Shown: positions 1 through 7,646 of the stretch, piece by piece
Numbering within the stretch: position 1 is the stretch's first letter
How the letters are laid out: every line of letters begins with the position of its first letter
DNA from: FW021-bin31 sp964478125
GTDB taxonomy: Bacteria; Bacteroidota; Bacteroidia; Chitinophagales; Chitinophagaceae
Assembly (NCBI GenBank): GCA_964478125.1
Contig: CAYZGR010000080.1
Span: 1 to 11,636, forward strand
DNA: 11,636 nucleotides
Direction: 5' to 3'
Position numbers and translations under genes: made by a program
The notes under the pieces: generated by a model
Told to the model about the DNA's origin: nothing
Databases searched by the model: none
Seen by the model: only the letters and a program-made list of their open reading frames with translations

Positions 1-148
1 GTGTTTTGTGAAACGGTTCGTTGCGGAGTTCTGGTCTAAATAGGATCTGTTTTGATAATTATCAAATTCATTTTATGAATGTCACGAATGCATGAACGTA
101 TCCCGGGCGGTTTGTCTAATTCGGGTAGTTCCTTTTAAAAATACGGAT
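1..148. other. Spacer after hemL, with palindromes
   Basis: This stretch lies downstream of the hemL stop codon and I find no complete gene in it. The minus strand has only very short ATG frames, of 11 codons or fewer. On the plus strand, positions 2-43 stay open from the window edge and would read CFVKRFVAEFWSK before a TAG, so the end of a gene convergent with hemL is possible. Thirteen codons are too few to support a call. The stretch also holds a perfect 16-bp palindrome (51-66) and an adjoining small hairpin with ATTCAT and ATGAAT arms (66-80). These could be a weak terminator between convergent genes or a regulator site for something to the left. Confidence 0.5.
51..66. promoter_or_regulatory. 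Perfect 16-bp palindrome, FNR/CRP-like
   Basis: TTTGATAATTATCAAA is a perfect inverted repeat. Its core TTGAT-N4-ATCAA equals the textbook FNR half-site arrangement, which is recognised by several CRP/FNR-family regulators. No promoter or target gene can be assigned inside the window. The nearest annotated gene, hemL, ends 83 bases away and is transcribed towards the palindrome. It may serve a gene beyond the left edge, or it may be an AT-rich hairpin in a convergent spacer. The operator reading is inference. Confidence 0.3.
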
Positions 149-1444
149 TTATTGCCCGGTGATGGCCGCTGCGACCTTTCTGGCAGCGCTGATGGTTTGG
201 TCCATATCTTCATAAGAAAGGGCATTACTCAAAAACCAGCTCTCGAAGGAAGATGGGGGCAGGTAAATACCCTCGTTTAACATGCCATTAAAAAATTCTT
301 TAAATATCTCGTTATTAGCGCCCGAGGAGGAAGCAAAATCCGTGATCGGATATTCTGTAAAGAAAATGCTCATCATGGAGCCGCATTGGTTGATCTGATT
401 TAAAATACCTCTGCCGCCGATGGCTTCTTTCAAACCGTTGACCAGGTAAGCGGTCTTTTCCTTTAATTCTGTATAGATATCGGGATGATCCGCAAGGGTC
501 TTTAGAAGGGTATAGCCGGCGCTCATGGCTACGGGATTGCCGCTCAGCGTGCCGGCCTGATATACTTCTCCGGTAGGAGCGATGTGTTCCATGAGCTCTT
601 TTGGACCGGCGAAGGCCCCTACCGGAAAACCGCCTCCGATAATTTTGCCAAAAGTAACCAGGTCGGCCCGTATGTTTAAATATTCCTGAGCACCTCCCGG
701 CGCCAGCCGAAAGCCGGTCATTACTTCGTCGAAGATCAGGATAATGCCATTTTCATCACATATTTTCCTGAGCCCTTCCAGAAATCCCTCTCCGGGGAGT
801 ACACAACCCATATTTCCGGCTACGGGTTCAACGATAATGGCTGCGATTTCTTCGGGATGCGCTGCTACCAATTCCGCTACCTGAGGGAGGTTGTTATAAG
901 GGGAAATTAAGGTGTCGCCGGCTACTGACGACGGCACTCCGGGCACTTCCTGTATGCCCAGTGTAGCTACCCCGCTGCCGGCGTGCACTAAAAAGGCGTC
1001 GGCATGGCCGTGATAACATCCTTCGAATTTGATAAATTTATTTCTCCCGGTATACCCCCTGGCAAGACGAAGTGCGCTCATGCAGGCCTCCGTGCCGGAA
1101 TTGACCATACGGATCATGTCAATATGAGGCACCATAGAAGTGATCAAGTCTGCAATTTCCAGTTCTAATCGGGTAGGCGCGCCGAAGGAAGTACCCCTGT
1201 CCACCGCTTCTTTTACCGCATCAATAACCGGTTGATAAGCGTGCCCCAGGATCATAGGGCCCCAGGAATTTACATATTCGATATACCGGATATCGTCTTC
1301 ATCGTAAAGATAGGCTCCTTCGGCACGTTTAATGAACGGCGGAGTCCCGCCCACACTTTTATAGGCCCGAACGGGAGAATTGACGCCGCCGGGAATGACT
1401 TGTTTCGAGCGTTCGAACAGCTTCTTACTGTTAATTAATTCCAT
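149..1444 (-). CDS. hemL: Glutamate-1-semialdehyde 2,1-aminomutase
   Basis: This is a cytoplasmic PLP-dependent enzyme that converts glutamate-1-semialdehyde, the HemA product, to 5-aminolevulinate, ending the C5 branch. The protein has 431 residues, the normal length for the family. It opens with the characteristic IPGGVNSPVRA near residues 17-27. NSGTEA (115-120) fits the cofactor phosphate site, FDEVMTGFR (238-246) carries the Asp that pairs with the PLP ring nitrogen, and TFGKIIGGG has the Schiff-base lysine K267. AGTLSGNP (297-304) is also typical. The gene begins 14 bp after hemB and is the last gene of the minus-strand hem run. No Shine-Dalgarno site is seen; the ATG follows an A/T-rich leader. 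Confusion with other class III aminotransferases is unlikely because of the N-terminal motif and the hem context. Confidence 0.97.
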   Translation of the reverse strand: MELINSKKLFERSKQVIPGGVNSPVRAYKSVGGTPPFIKRAEGAYLYDEDDIRYIEYVNSWGPMILGHAYQPVIDAVKEAVDRGTSFGAPTRLELEIADLITSMVPHIDMIRMVNSGTEACMSALRLARGYTGRNKFIKFEGCYHGHADAFLVHAGSGVATLGIQEVPGVPSSVAGDTLISPYNNLPQVAELVAAHPEEIAAIIVEPVAGNMGCVLPGEGFLEGLRKICDENGIILIFDEVMTGFRLAPGGAQEYLNIRADLVTFGKIIGGGFPVGAFAGPKELMEHIAPTGEVYQAGTLSGNPVAMSAGYTLLKTLADHPDIYTELKEKTAYLVNGLKEAIGGRGILNQINQCGSMMSIFFTEYPITDFASSSGANNEIFKEFFNGMLNEGIYLPPSSFESWFLSNALSYEDMDQTISAARKVAAAITGQ

Positions 1445-1458
1445 AATTATTTTATTTT

Positions 1459-2442
1459 CTACTTATATAACAATTGTACTGCTTCTTTTGCAAAATAGGT
1501 TGCTATCAGATCGGCGCCGGCGCGTTTGATAGCCATAAGGCTTTCTATTATGGCTTTATCCTGCTCTAACCAACCCATTCTTGCAGCCGCTTTTATCATT
1601 GCATATTCCCCGCTGACCTGGTATGCACTTACCGGTACCGTTACGGCATTTTTTACTTCCCGAACAATATCCAGATAAGTCATCGCCGGTTTGATCATCA
1701 CAATGTCTGCACCCTGATTCACATCCTGAAGGGTTTCGTTAACCGCTTCTAAACGGTTGGCAAAATTCATCTGATAGGTTTTTTTATCGCCGAAACCCGG
1801 TGCTGAATCTAATGCATTCCGGAAAGGGCCGTAAAAACAACTGGCATATTTTGCGCTATAGGCCATAATTCCCGTTTTTTTTAAATGGTTTTCTTCCAAC
1901 GCATTCCGGAAAGCGCCAATACGTCCGTCCATCATATCGCTGGGGGCTATAAAGTCGGCGCCTGCTTTTGCATGGGAAAGGCTCATCTTCGTGAGGGCCT
2001 CCACGGTTTCATCATTTAATATGGTTCCGGTTTTTTCGTCGACAATGCCATCATGTCCATAAATGGAATAAGGATCCAGCGCTACATCGGTCATTACCAC
2101 CATTTCGGGAACCGCCTCCTTGATGGCCCGGATGCTGCGTTGCATTAATCCGTCCGGGTTCCAGCTTTCTTTCCCGCTGTTGTCTTTTAATGTATCTTCA
2201 CATTTTACAAAAAGCAGGACGGCGCCTATACCTAATGACCAAAGTACTTTTATCTCTTCAATTGTCCCATCCAGAGAGCGGCGATAATAATTCGGCATAG
2301 AGGAGATTTCTTCTACGATCCCTCTTCCCTCGGTGATAAAAACGGGCGCAATAAAATCAGCGGGTGTTAAAACAGTCTCTGCGACCATCTTCCGGACCGC
2401 TGCACTGCTTCGGGTAATTCTGTTTCGTCGGGCTAATATCAT
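1459..2442 (-). CDS. hemB: Porphobilinogen synthase (ALA dehydratase)
   Basis: The enzyme condenses two 5-aminolevulinate molecules into porphobilinogen. The 327 residues match the usual length. The two active-site lysines are visible: K198 in YSAKYAS and K251 in IKPAMTYLD, the latter being the Schiff-base position. The metal-site segment is DVALDPYSIYGHDG (119-132). It has alanine and aspartates where zinc-type enzymes have cysteines, so the protein belongs to the zinc-independent class that usually uses magnesium. A tyrosine (Y129) sits where many homologues have histidine before GHDG. The gene lies 77 bp after hemF and 14 bp before hemL. No clear SD or promoter was found in the upstream gap, so read-through from hemF is the simplest reading, though a separate promoter is not excluded. 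Confidence 0.97.
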   Translation of the reverse strand: MILARRNRITRSSAAVRKMVAETVLTPADFIAPVFITEGRGIVEEISSMPNYYRRSLDGTIEEIKVLWSLGIGAVLLFVKCEDTLKDNSGKESWNPDGLMQRSIRAIKEAVPEMVVMTDVALDPYSIYGHDGIVDEKTGTILNDETVEALTKMSLSHAKAGADFIAPSDMMDGRIGAFRNALEENHLKKTGIMAYSAKYASCFYGPFRNALDSAPGFGDKKTYQMNFANRLEAVNETLQDVNQGADIVMIKPAMTYLDIVREVKNAVTVPVSAYQVSGEYAMIKAAARMGWLEQDKAIIESLMAIKRAGADLIATYFAKEAVQLLYK

Positions 2443-2519
2443 GCGATGTATCTTTATATTACAAAGGTTGCAAATTTTTTGCTTTGTTTTCTTCGCCTAG
2501 CTTTTAGAATAGCATCGTT

Positions 2520-3497
2520 TTAATCTGCGACCCAATCTCTTGGTTTTCGACAGGCCTCCAGCAACTTCCATTCTGCGCTGCCCTGCTCGGGCTGGTAATT
2601 GTATTCAAACCTTACAGTAGGAGGAAGGCTCATTAAAATGCTTTCCACTCTTCCCCGGGTTCTGAGCCCGAAAATCGTTCCCCGATCGTGGATCAGGTTA
2701 AATTCTACATATCTTCCGCGCCGTATTTCCTGCCACCTTTTGTGCGAACTGTTAAATGATTTGCTTTTTCGCCTTTGAACAATGGGCAGATAAGCCGGTA
2801 GAAAAGCATCTCCCATGGCTTTTGAAAAGGCGAGCAAATGCTCCGGACTGTGATGTTTGTCGGGGTACAGATGGTCATAAAATAGACCTCCCACCCCCCG
2901 GGCTTCCTTATCGCGATGTTCATTTACGAAATAACGGTCACACCACCTTTTGAACTTGGGATAAAGTGCTTTCCCGAAAGGATCACAAGCGTTTTTGAGC
3001 GTTTGATGAAAATGTATGGCATCTTCTTCAAATAAATAATAAGGCGTCAGATCGGCCCCCCCTCCAAACCATTGTCCAGTAACGGCCCCTTCTTTGTCAT
3101 ACAGCTCAAAATATCTGAAATTGGCATGCACAGTGGGTACGAAGGGATTTTGGGGATGGAGTACCAGGCTTAGTCCACAGGCAAACCAGGTATCCTGATC
3201 CGTAGCAGTGGGCACCTTTAAAGTATTTCTTAGCTGAGGAGTTACCCTGCCGTGTACGACCGACGTGTTTACGCCTCCTTTTTCAAAAACTTTTCCTGAC
3301 TGGATCACACGGGTCTTACCGCTGCCTCCTTCCGCCCTTTCCCAATGATCTGTTATAAAACGGGCTTGTCCGTCTTCGTTTTCAATGGCTCTGCAGATGT
3401 TCTCCTGTAGCTTATGGATATAGGCGATCCATGAAGATTTAACAGATAAAGTATCTTCTTGTGAGAAGTCAGGATTTGCAGATTTCGGATCGATCAT
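2520..3497 (-). CDS. hemF: Oxygen-dependent coproporphyrinogen-III oxidase
   Basis: HemF oxidatively decarboxylates two propionates of coproporphyrinogen III to give protoporphyrinogen IX, using O2. The 325 residues are slightly longer than the common size of about 300-310, through an N-terminal lead. Family motifs appear in order: GGVNTSVVHG (75-84), NFRYFEL (126-132), WFGGGADLTPYYL (143-155), RGVGGLFYDH (200-209) and, near residues 260-295, RGRYVEFNL followed by a segment ending SILMSLPP. No radical-SAM HemN is present here. Use of HemF places the organism on the protoporphyrin-dependent branch and implies aerobic heme synthesis. The gene starts 72 bp after hemE with no obvious SD site. A second methionine is not near the N-terminus, so the first ATG is kept. 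Confidence 0.97.
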   Translation of the reverse strand: MIDPKSANPDFSQEDTLSVKSSWIAYIHKLQENICRAIENEDGQARFITDHWERAEGGSGKTRVIQSGKVFEKGGVNTSVVHGRVTPQLRNTLKVPTATDQDTWFACGLSLVLHPQNPFVPTVHANFRYFELYDKEGAVTGQWFGGGADLTPYYLFEEDAIHFHQTLKNACDPFGKALYPKFKRWCDRYFVNEHRDKEARGVGGLFYDHLYPDKHHSPEHLLAFSKAMGDAFLPAYLPIVQRRKSKSFNSSHKRWQEIRRGRYVEFNLIHDRGTIFGLRTRGRVESILMSLPPTVRFEYNYQPEQGSAEWKLLEACRKPRDWVAD

Positions 3498-3569
3498 TTA
3501 TTGTACTTGTTTAACGCTGATGACCTGTAATGGTAGAGTTGTTTCTTTTTCGGATCCTTAACTAAACTT

Positions 3570-4607
3570 TTATTCCCGGCCTTCATTTTCTTTTACCGCT
3601 TCCACGAAGGCCCTTGCATGATCAACGGGAATATGAGGTAAAATGCCATGGCCCAGATTAGCAATATAGTAATCCTTTCCAAAAGCCTTTATCATTTTTC
3701 TTACCTCTTTTTTTATTGTTGGTATGGGGGCCAGGAGTCCCGCCGGATCAAAATTACCTTGTAATGTTATTGTATGTCCGGTCAATTGCCTTGCGGTTCC
3801 CGGCCGGATACACCAGTCAATTCCTAATGCATCAGCACCGATATGGCTCATTTCTTCGAGTCCGAACCACGCTCCTTTTGCAAATAAAAGGGTGGGACAG
3901 TCTTTGCGTAATGCGTTTATTATTTTTTGATTATAATAAAGAGAAAAGGTTTCGAACATCTGCGGATGAAGTAAACCGCTCCAGGAATCAAATAATTGAA
4001 TACAGTCCGCTCCGGCCTTTACCTGTTCCTTCAAATAGGAGATCGTGGTTTCGGTGACCATGTTTAAAATGTGATGAGCCCAACGCGGTTCTTTATAAAG
4101 AAAGCTGCGGGCCTCATCGAATGTTTTGCTGCCTTTTCCCTGCACCATATAACAAAACAGCGTCCAGGGGGCACCTGCGAAACCGATAAGGGGAACGCGG
4201 CCATTCAGTGCCTTTTTAGTAAGGGACAAAGCCTCAAAAACATAATGCAGCCGTTCTTTGACATCCGGAATGCAAATCCGTTTCAGATCATCCGATGTTT
4301 TTAACGGATGCGGAAGCAGCGGTCCCCTATCTCCGCTTAGTTGTACCTCAAGGCCCATGGATTCCGGGACTACAAGGATGTCAGAGAAAATAATAGCCGC
4401 ATCTACTCCGATCTGCTCTACCGGCAACAAGGTGATCTCCATAGCGAGTTCCGGGTTTCTACAGCGTTCAAAAAAAGAATATTTTTCTCTTAACTTCCGG
4501 TATGCCGGGAGATACCGCCCGGCCTGCCGCATCATCCAAACAGGAGGGCGGGAAACAGTTTCTCTTTTTAAAGCCCGTAGTAATAGATCATTTTTTAATG
4601 ATGTCAT
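3570..4607 (-). CDS. hemE: Uroporphyrinogen-III decarboxylase
   Basis: HemE removes four acetate carboxyls from uroporphyrinogen III to form coproporphyrinogen III. The 345 residues match the family. Diagnostic motifs are PPVWMMRQAGRYLPAYR (21-37), which supplies substrate-binding arginines, and IIFSDIL (72-78) with the catalytic aspartate D76. GFAGAPWTLF, DSWSGLL, LQGNFDP and the C-terminal NLGHGILPHIPVDH follow in the expected order. The start ATG overlaps the hemD stop as ATGA (4604-4607), which indicates translational coupling and fixes the start. The 72-bp gap to hemF shows no clear terminator. Confidence 0.98.
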   Translation of the reverse strand: MTSLKNDLLLRALKRETVSRPPVWMMRQAGRYLPAYRKLREKYSFFERCRNPELAMEITLLPVEQIGVDAAIIFSDILVVPESMGLEVQLSGDRGPLLPHPLKTSDDLKRICIPDVKERLHYVFEALSLTKKALNGRVPLIGFAGAPWTLFCYMVQGKGSKTFDEARSFLYKEPRWAHHILNMVTETTISYLKEQVKAGADCIQLFDSWSGLLHPQMFETFSLYYNQKIINALRKDCPTLLFAKGAWFGLEEMSHIGADALGIDWCIRPGTARQLTGHTITLQGNFDPAGLLAPIPTIKKEVRKMIKAFGKDYYIANLGHGILPHIPVDHARAFVEAVKENEGRE

Positions 4608-5320
4608 ATCTCGGTTTTGAAATAATGGAATAAGGTCTGTAGCAGATGGTCCGTGTCGGGTCTTTCACTTGTATAGACCCGATTTTTTATCGTGGCTTCC
4701 AGGGCTCTGGTCGTGGTTTGTCCAATGGAAAAGCAGGGTATGTCTTTTTTAATATTATTGAGAGAGAAAAAACTTTCCACGGCGCTCGGACTGTAAAAAA
4801 GGTATGCCTGGTAATTTTGGGAAACGGATCGTGCGGTGTTTAAAGTTTGATAAATAACCCATTCCTTATAAGGGATGAAATGGTTTTTCATGAAAACAGG
4901 TAAGGTGTTTCTGCGCCTGTTGCCACAAAAGAAATGGATGGGGTCGGTCTCTTTATAAGCGGCTATATGCGGAATTAACCCTGCGGCATGATCCGCATAA
5001 GCAACTATCTGATCCTTTCTAAATCGGGTCAGCAGTGCCTTTTTCGTGGCGCCGGAGAGGCAATAAATATTCCAGCTTGACATATGCGCTTTTGAGATGG
5101 AAGAAAGATAATGCTCCAGAGCAATTTGAACGGCATTTTTACTCGTGAACAGGAGGGTTGGGTTGGGAATATCCAGCTCTTTGTGAATGGCTTCGCGAAT
5201 TTTTCCGGAATATACCGGGCTGATCCGGATAAATTCGTCAGAAGTGATCTTTATCCCTTTTTGGAGGGCCCCTTCATACGCTGTTTCATGAAGTGTACGT
5301 GTACAGAATACTTCTATCAT
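4604..5320 (-). CDS. hemD: Uroporphyrinogen-III synthase
   Basis: HemD closes and inverts ring D of hydroxymethylbilane to give uroporphyrinogen III. The family is poorly conserved, and this 238-residue protein is a divergent member. Scattered features fit: FTSKNAV near residue 58, SGATKKAL near 89, FFCGNRRR near 130, FYSPSAVESF near 175, SIGQTTTRALE near 198 and PDTDHLL near 221. Together these match the two-lobed HemD fold, with an active-site tyrosine plausible in the FYSPSAV segment. The location between hemC and hemE and ATGA overlaps at both ends (5317-5320 and 4604-4607) support the call more strongly than sequence alone. Confidence 0.92.
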   Translation of the reverse strand: MIEVFCTRTLHETAYEGALQKGIKITSDEFIRISPVYSGKIREAIHKELDIPNPTLLFTSKNAVQIALEHYLSSISKAHMSSWNIYCLSGATKKALLTRFRKDQIVAYADHAAGLIPHIAAYKETDPIHFFCGNRRRNTLPVFMKNHFIPYKEWVIYQTLNTARSVSQNYQAYLFYSPSAVESFFSLNNIKKDIPCFSIGQTTTRALEATIKNRVYTSERPDTDHLLQTLFHYFKTEI

Positions 5321-6255
5321 GATCTCTTTCTTCCTTCTTCTCCAGTGTTAAGCTGATCCAGAATTTTAGCACCGCCCCGTGCCAGTATCTCTTCTCCTGC
5401 AGCTATGCCCAGATCGTGGGCTTTATCGGGCATGGCTTGCTTCCGGACAGATATTTTTTCTTTCCCGTCGGGGGTCAACAGGTTTCCTTCAAACCATAGG
5501 TTTCCTTCTTTTATCCGGGCATGTGCGCTTATAGGGGTGGCGCATCCTCCCGTAAGGGTCTTCAAGAAATCCCGTTCAATGGCGGTACATATGGCGGTGT
5601 TTACATCGTTCAGAAGCGAAGATGCTTCCCGGCTGTAAGCATCTTCGCTTCTGCAGACCACCAGAATGGCGCCTTGGGCAGGGGCGGGTATCATCCAGTG
5701 GAGCGGGATGGCATTCTCCGGTCGTAGTTGAATGCGTTCTAACCCGGCGGCGGCGAATAAGGCCCCGTCCCAATTGCTTTCATGAAGTTTTTGCAGCCGC
5801 GTATTTACGTTGCCTCTTAAACCCGTTATAATGCTGTTGGAATAGCGGTTCAGCCATTGAGCTTTACGCCGGAGACTTCCGGTAGCTATTATCGGATGGG
5901 AAGAAGGCTCACTTAAAAAAGAAGCGGTGCTTTTGCAGACCAGCAAATCGTAGGCAGTCCCCCTTTTTAACACGGCAGCCTGGCACAGACCGCGGGCCAG
6001 GGTAGTAGGTACATCTTTCATGGAATGAACGGCCACATCTATTTTATTGTTTAGCAAAGCCGCATCCAGGAACCGGGTGAATACCCCCTGAATATCCATT
6101 TCGTACAAAGGAACGGATAGATTCAGATCTCCCTCGCTTTTAATAACAGTTACCTCGGTATTATAACCGTTTTCTTCCAGGGCCTTTTCCACCTGCCGCG
6201 CCTGCCAGCGTGCCAACCGGCTTCCCCTGGTTCCAATTCTGATGATCCGCTTCAT
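5317..6255 (-). CDS. hemC: Porphobilinogen deaminase (hydroxymethylbilane synthase)
   Basis: HemC polymerises four porphobilinogens into hydroxymethylbilane on a covalently bound dipyrromethane cofactor. From the ATG at 6255 the protein has 312 residues and begins MKRIIRIGTRGSRLA, the standard family opening. An ATG eight codons upstream (6279) lies inside hemA and adds residues the family lacks. The 6255 start has AAGGA five bases upstream and lies one base after the hemA stop. Motifs: AVHSMKDVPT (75-84) with the catalytic aspartate D81, ATGSLRRKAQW (124-134), GLRGNVNTRL (145-154) and TGGCATPIS (235-243) with the cofactor cysteine C238. Codons for about residues 201-215 form a perfect 17-bp inverted repeat. 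The gene overlaps hemD by ATGA. Confidence 0.97.
   Translation of the reverse strand: MKRIIRIGTRGSRLARWQARQVEKALEENGYNTEVTVIKSEGDLNLSVPLYEMDIQGVFTRFLDAALLNNKIDVAVHSMKDVPTTLARGLCQAAVLKRGTAYDLLVCKSTASFLSEPSSHPIIATGSLRRKAQWLNRYSNSIITGLRGNVNTRLQKLHESNWDGALFAAAGLERIQLRPENAIPLHWMIPAPAQGAILVVCRSEDAYSREASSLLNDVNTAICTAIERDFLKTLTGGCATPISAHARIKEGNLWFEGNLLTPDGKEKISVRKQAMPDKAHDLGIAAGEEILARGGAKILDQLNTGEEGRKRS
5611..5653. repeat. Perfect 17-bp inverted repeat inside hemC
   Basis: The arms are CAGAAGCGAAGATGCTT (5611-5627) and its exact reverse complement (5637-5653), separated by a 9-base loop (5628-5636). The repeat lies wholly within hemC, coding for CRSEDAYSREASSLL between the substrate-binding region and the cofactor cysteine. 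In mRNA it would form a long, stable hairpin. No T-run follows on either strand, so it is not a classical terminator. Confidence 0.95.
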
Positions 6256-6256
6256 C

Positions 6257-7504
6257 TTAATCCTTAACGGGTATTTCAAAAATTTCGCCTAACATCTGAT
6301 AATAGTGATCTGCTTGTCCATTGGCTTCCTTCAATTTTCCGGCAAACACATTCACCATTTTTTTAACAATCCGGGAGGATAAAGCTTCTAGTTCTTCTAC
6401 ATCTGTTTGTGTTCTTCTATATTGCTTTCTTATTTCCTTATGATGGATCTGTGTCATTTTTTCTTTCATGGCTTTGAGCACAAAGGCATGCTTTCTCATC
6501 TGATACCAATAGAGGAAGTCTTGCATTTGTTCGTCAATAATCGCCCTTGCAGCCGGTATCTCTTTTTTACGCGCCTCCAGCGTGTGATCCTGAATTTGGG
6601 ATAACACATCTACATCAATGACCTGAACGGCCGGGATTGTTCTTACGTCCTGACTTACATTTTGAGGGATGGACAGGTCCAGGATAATTTGATTTCTGGG
6701 ATAAAGATCCTTCTTATGAAGAATGGGAGAAGGCGCATTGGTCGCCACCAGGATAATATCGGATTGCTTTAAGTGAGTGGGTAGCATCTCATAAGGTGCA
6801 TAAGCAAGTCCCTGCGCTCTGGCAAAAGCTTTGGCACTTTTGCTTGTACGGTTAATGAGGACAATGTTTTTGGGTTTCAGGTAATTAAGCAGGTTTTTAC
6901 AGGTATTGCGTCCAATTTTTCCGATACCAAGCAAGAGGATATTTTTATTTTTTATATCCGGGATCTGCTGAAGGTATTTTACCACTGCAAAAGATACGGA
7001 AACCGTACCCGAGCTTAAACGGGTCTCATTTTTAACTTGCTTGGAGACTTGTAAAACGCTGTTGATAAGCCGCTCGGTGAAAGATCCCAATAATTCCGAG
7101 GCTTTGGCTCTCCGAAAGGCTTGTTTAACTTGTGATGCTACCTCATAATCTCCTAAAATTTGTGATCTCAACCCACAAGCCACTTCATATAAATGCCTTA
7201 TCGCTTCTTTACCTCTTAATACATAAGCGTACTCCATGAACTGGCCGGGAGACCCCTCGGTCTGTCTGCACAGCAGATGGACCAGCTGTGTGGCATCCGC
7301 TGCAAATCCGTATATTTCCGTCCGGTTGCAGGTGGAAAGGATATAACATTCTAACTCAAAATTTTTTTTCGCTTGCCGGGCGATCGCTTTATAACCAGCA
7401 TCATTCACTGCAAACAGGCTTCGCGTTGCAGTATTGGTCCGTTCAAAGCTTATCCCGACCAAATAAAAGTTGCCTAATGATTTGGGAACACTTTGTTGTT
7501 GCAT
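6257..7504 (-). CDS. hemA: Glutamyl-tRNA reductase
   Basis: This NADPH-dependent enzyme reduces glutamyl-tRNA(Glu) to glutamate-1-semialdehyde, the committed and usually regulated step of C5 heme synthesis. Its 415 residues match the family. VGISFERTNTATRS (16-29) is the N-terminal substrate region. STCNRTEIY (57-65) contains the nucleophile C59. SQILGDYEV (114-122) is the conserved mid-domain motif. LLLGIGKIGRN (190-200) is the NADPH-binding glycine loop, with GIGKIG in place of the more common GAGEMG. The C-terminal third is helical and charged, as expected for the dimerisation domain. It is the first gene of the minus-strand hem run and has a candidate promoter directly upstream (7536-7565). 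It is followed one base later by hemC. Confidence 0.98.
   Translation of the reverse strand: MQQQSVPKSLGNFYLVGISFERTNTATRSLFAVNDAGYKAIARQAKKNFELECYILSTCNRTEIYGFAADATQLVHLLCRQTEGSPGQFMEYAYVLRGKEAIRHLYEVACGLRSQILGDYEVASQVKQAFRRAKASELLGSFTERLINSVLQVSKQVKNETRLSSGTVSVSFAVVKYLQQIPDIKNKNILLLGIGKIGRNTCKNLLNYLKPKNIVLINRTSKSAKAFARAQGLAYAPYEMLPTHLKQSDIILVATNAPSPILHKKDLYPRNQIILDLSIPQNVSQDVRTIPAVQVIDVDVLSQIQDHTLEARKKEIPAARAIIDEQMQDFLYWYQMRKHAFVLKAMKEKMTQIHHKEIRKQYRRTQTDVEELEALSSRIVKKMVNVFAGKLKEANGQADHYYQMLGEIFEIPVKD
6261..6265 (-). promoter_or_regulatory. Shine-Dalgarno site for hemC
   Basis: On the minus strand AAGGA lies five bases before the ATG at 6255 and is embedded in the last codons of hemA. It favours this start over the in-frame ATG at 6279, which would lie upstream of the site. 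Shine-Dalgarno sites are otherwise not evident in this window, so this one probably aids re-initiation after hemA. Confidence 0.5.
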
Positions 7505-7535
7505 TTTTGTTCGCGTATACTGAAATTCTTTACTG

Positions 7536-7565
7536 CAAATTTACCACTTGCCCTTCAGGGAATAA
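7536..7565 (-). promoter_or_regulatory. Candidate hemA promoter
   Basis: On the minus strand TAAATTTG (7543-7536) matches the Bacteroidota -7 consensus TAnnTTTG exactly. Exactly 19 bases upstream is TTA (7565-7563), a two-of-three match to the -33 TTG. Transcription would start near 7530, leaving a leader of about 25 bases before the hemA ATG. Spacing and position are good, but start-site data would be decisive. Confidence 0.45.
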
Positions 7566-7615
7566 GTTTTCTCCGGTCATAGGTATGTCATATCTTTTCA
7601 TAAATCCGATGGTAT

Positions 7616-7646
7616 TTGAGTAAAACAGTCGATTAAAGTTTATTTG
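7616..7646 (+). promoter_or_regulatory. Candidate hemH promoter
   Basis: TTG (7616-7618) is followed after 20 bases by TTTATTTG (7639-7646), one mismatch from TAnnTTTG. This would give a leader of about 70 bases before the hemH ATG. The surrounding DNA is AT-rich, so chance matches are likely and the call is weak. Confidence 0.25.

Noticed and set aside
2..43. Open plus-strand frame from the left edge ending in TAG (13 codons)
   Set aside because: The composition is plausible for a protein C-terminus, but 13 codons without context are too few to call a gene. It is only mentioned in the spacer entry.
1..60. Possible tRNA fragment, because of GGTTCG near position 15
   Set aside because: No acceptor stem, anticodon arm or proper T-arm pairing can be drawn on either strand.
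92..280. 62-codon plus-strand frame
   Set aside because: It is mostly antisense to the 3' end of hemL, has no recognisable motif, and starts in the AT-rich spacer.
2470..2485. GCAAA-TTTGC dyad and CTTTG boxes upstream of hemB as a promoter
   Set aside because: The best -7-like match has a mismatch in the TA and no TTG lies 19 bases upstream.
3716..4057. 113-codon plus-strand frame inside hemE
   Set aside because: It is antisense to highly conserved HemE codons and has no motif.
6256..6279. Longer hemC start at 6279 overlapping hemA by 23 bases
   Set aside because: It adds MKYPLRIK, which the family lacks, and the AAGGA site at 6261-6265 favours the ATG at 6255.
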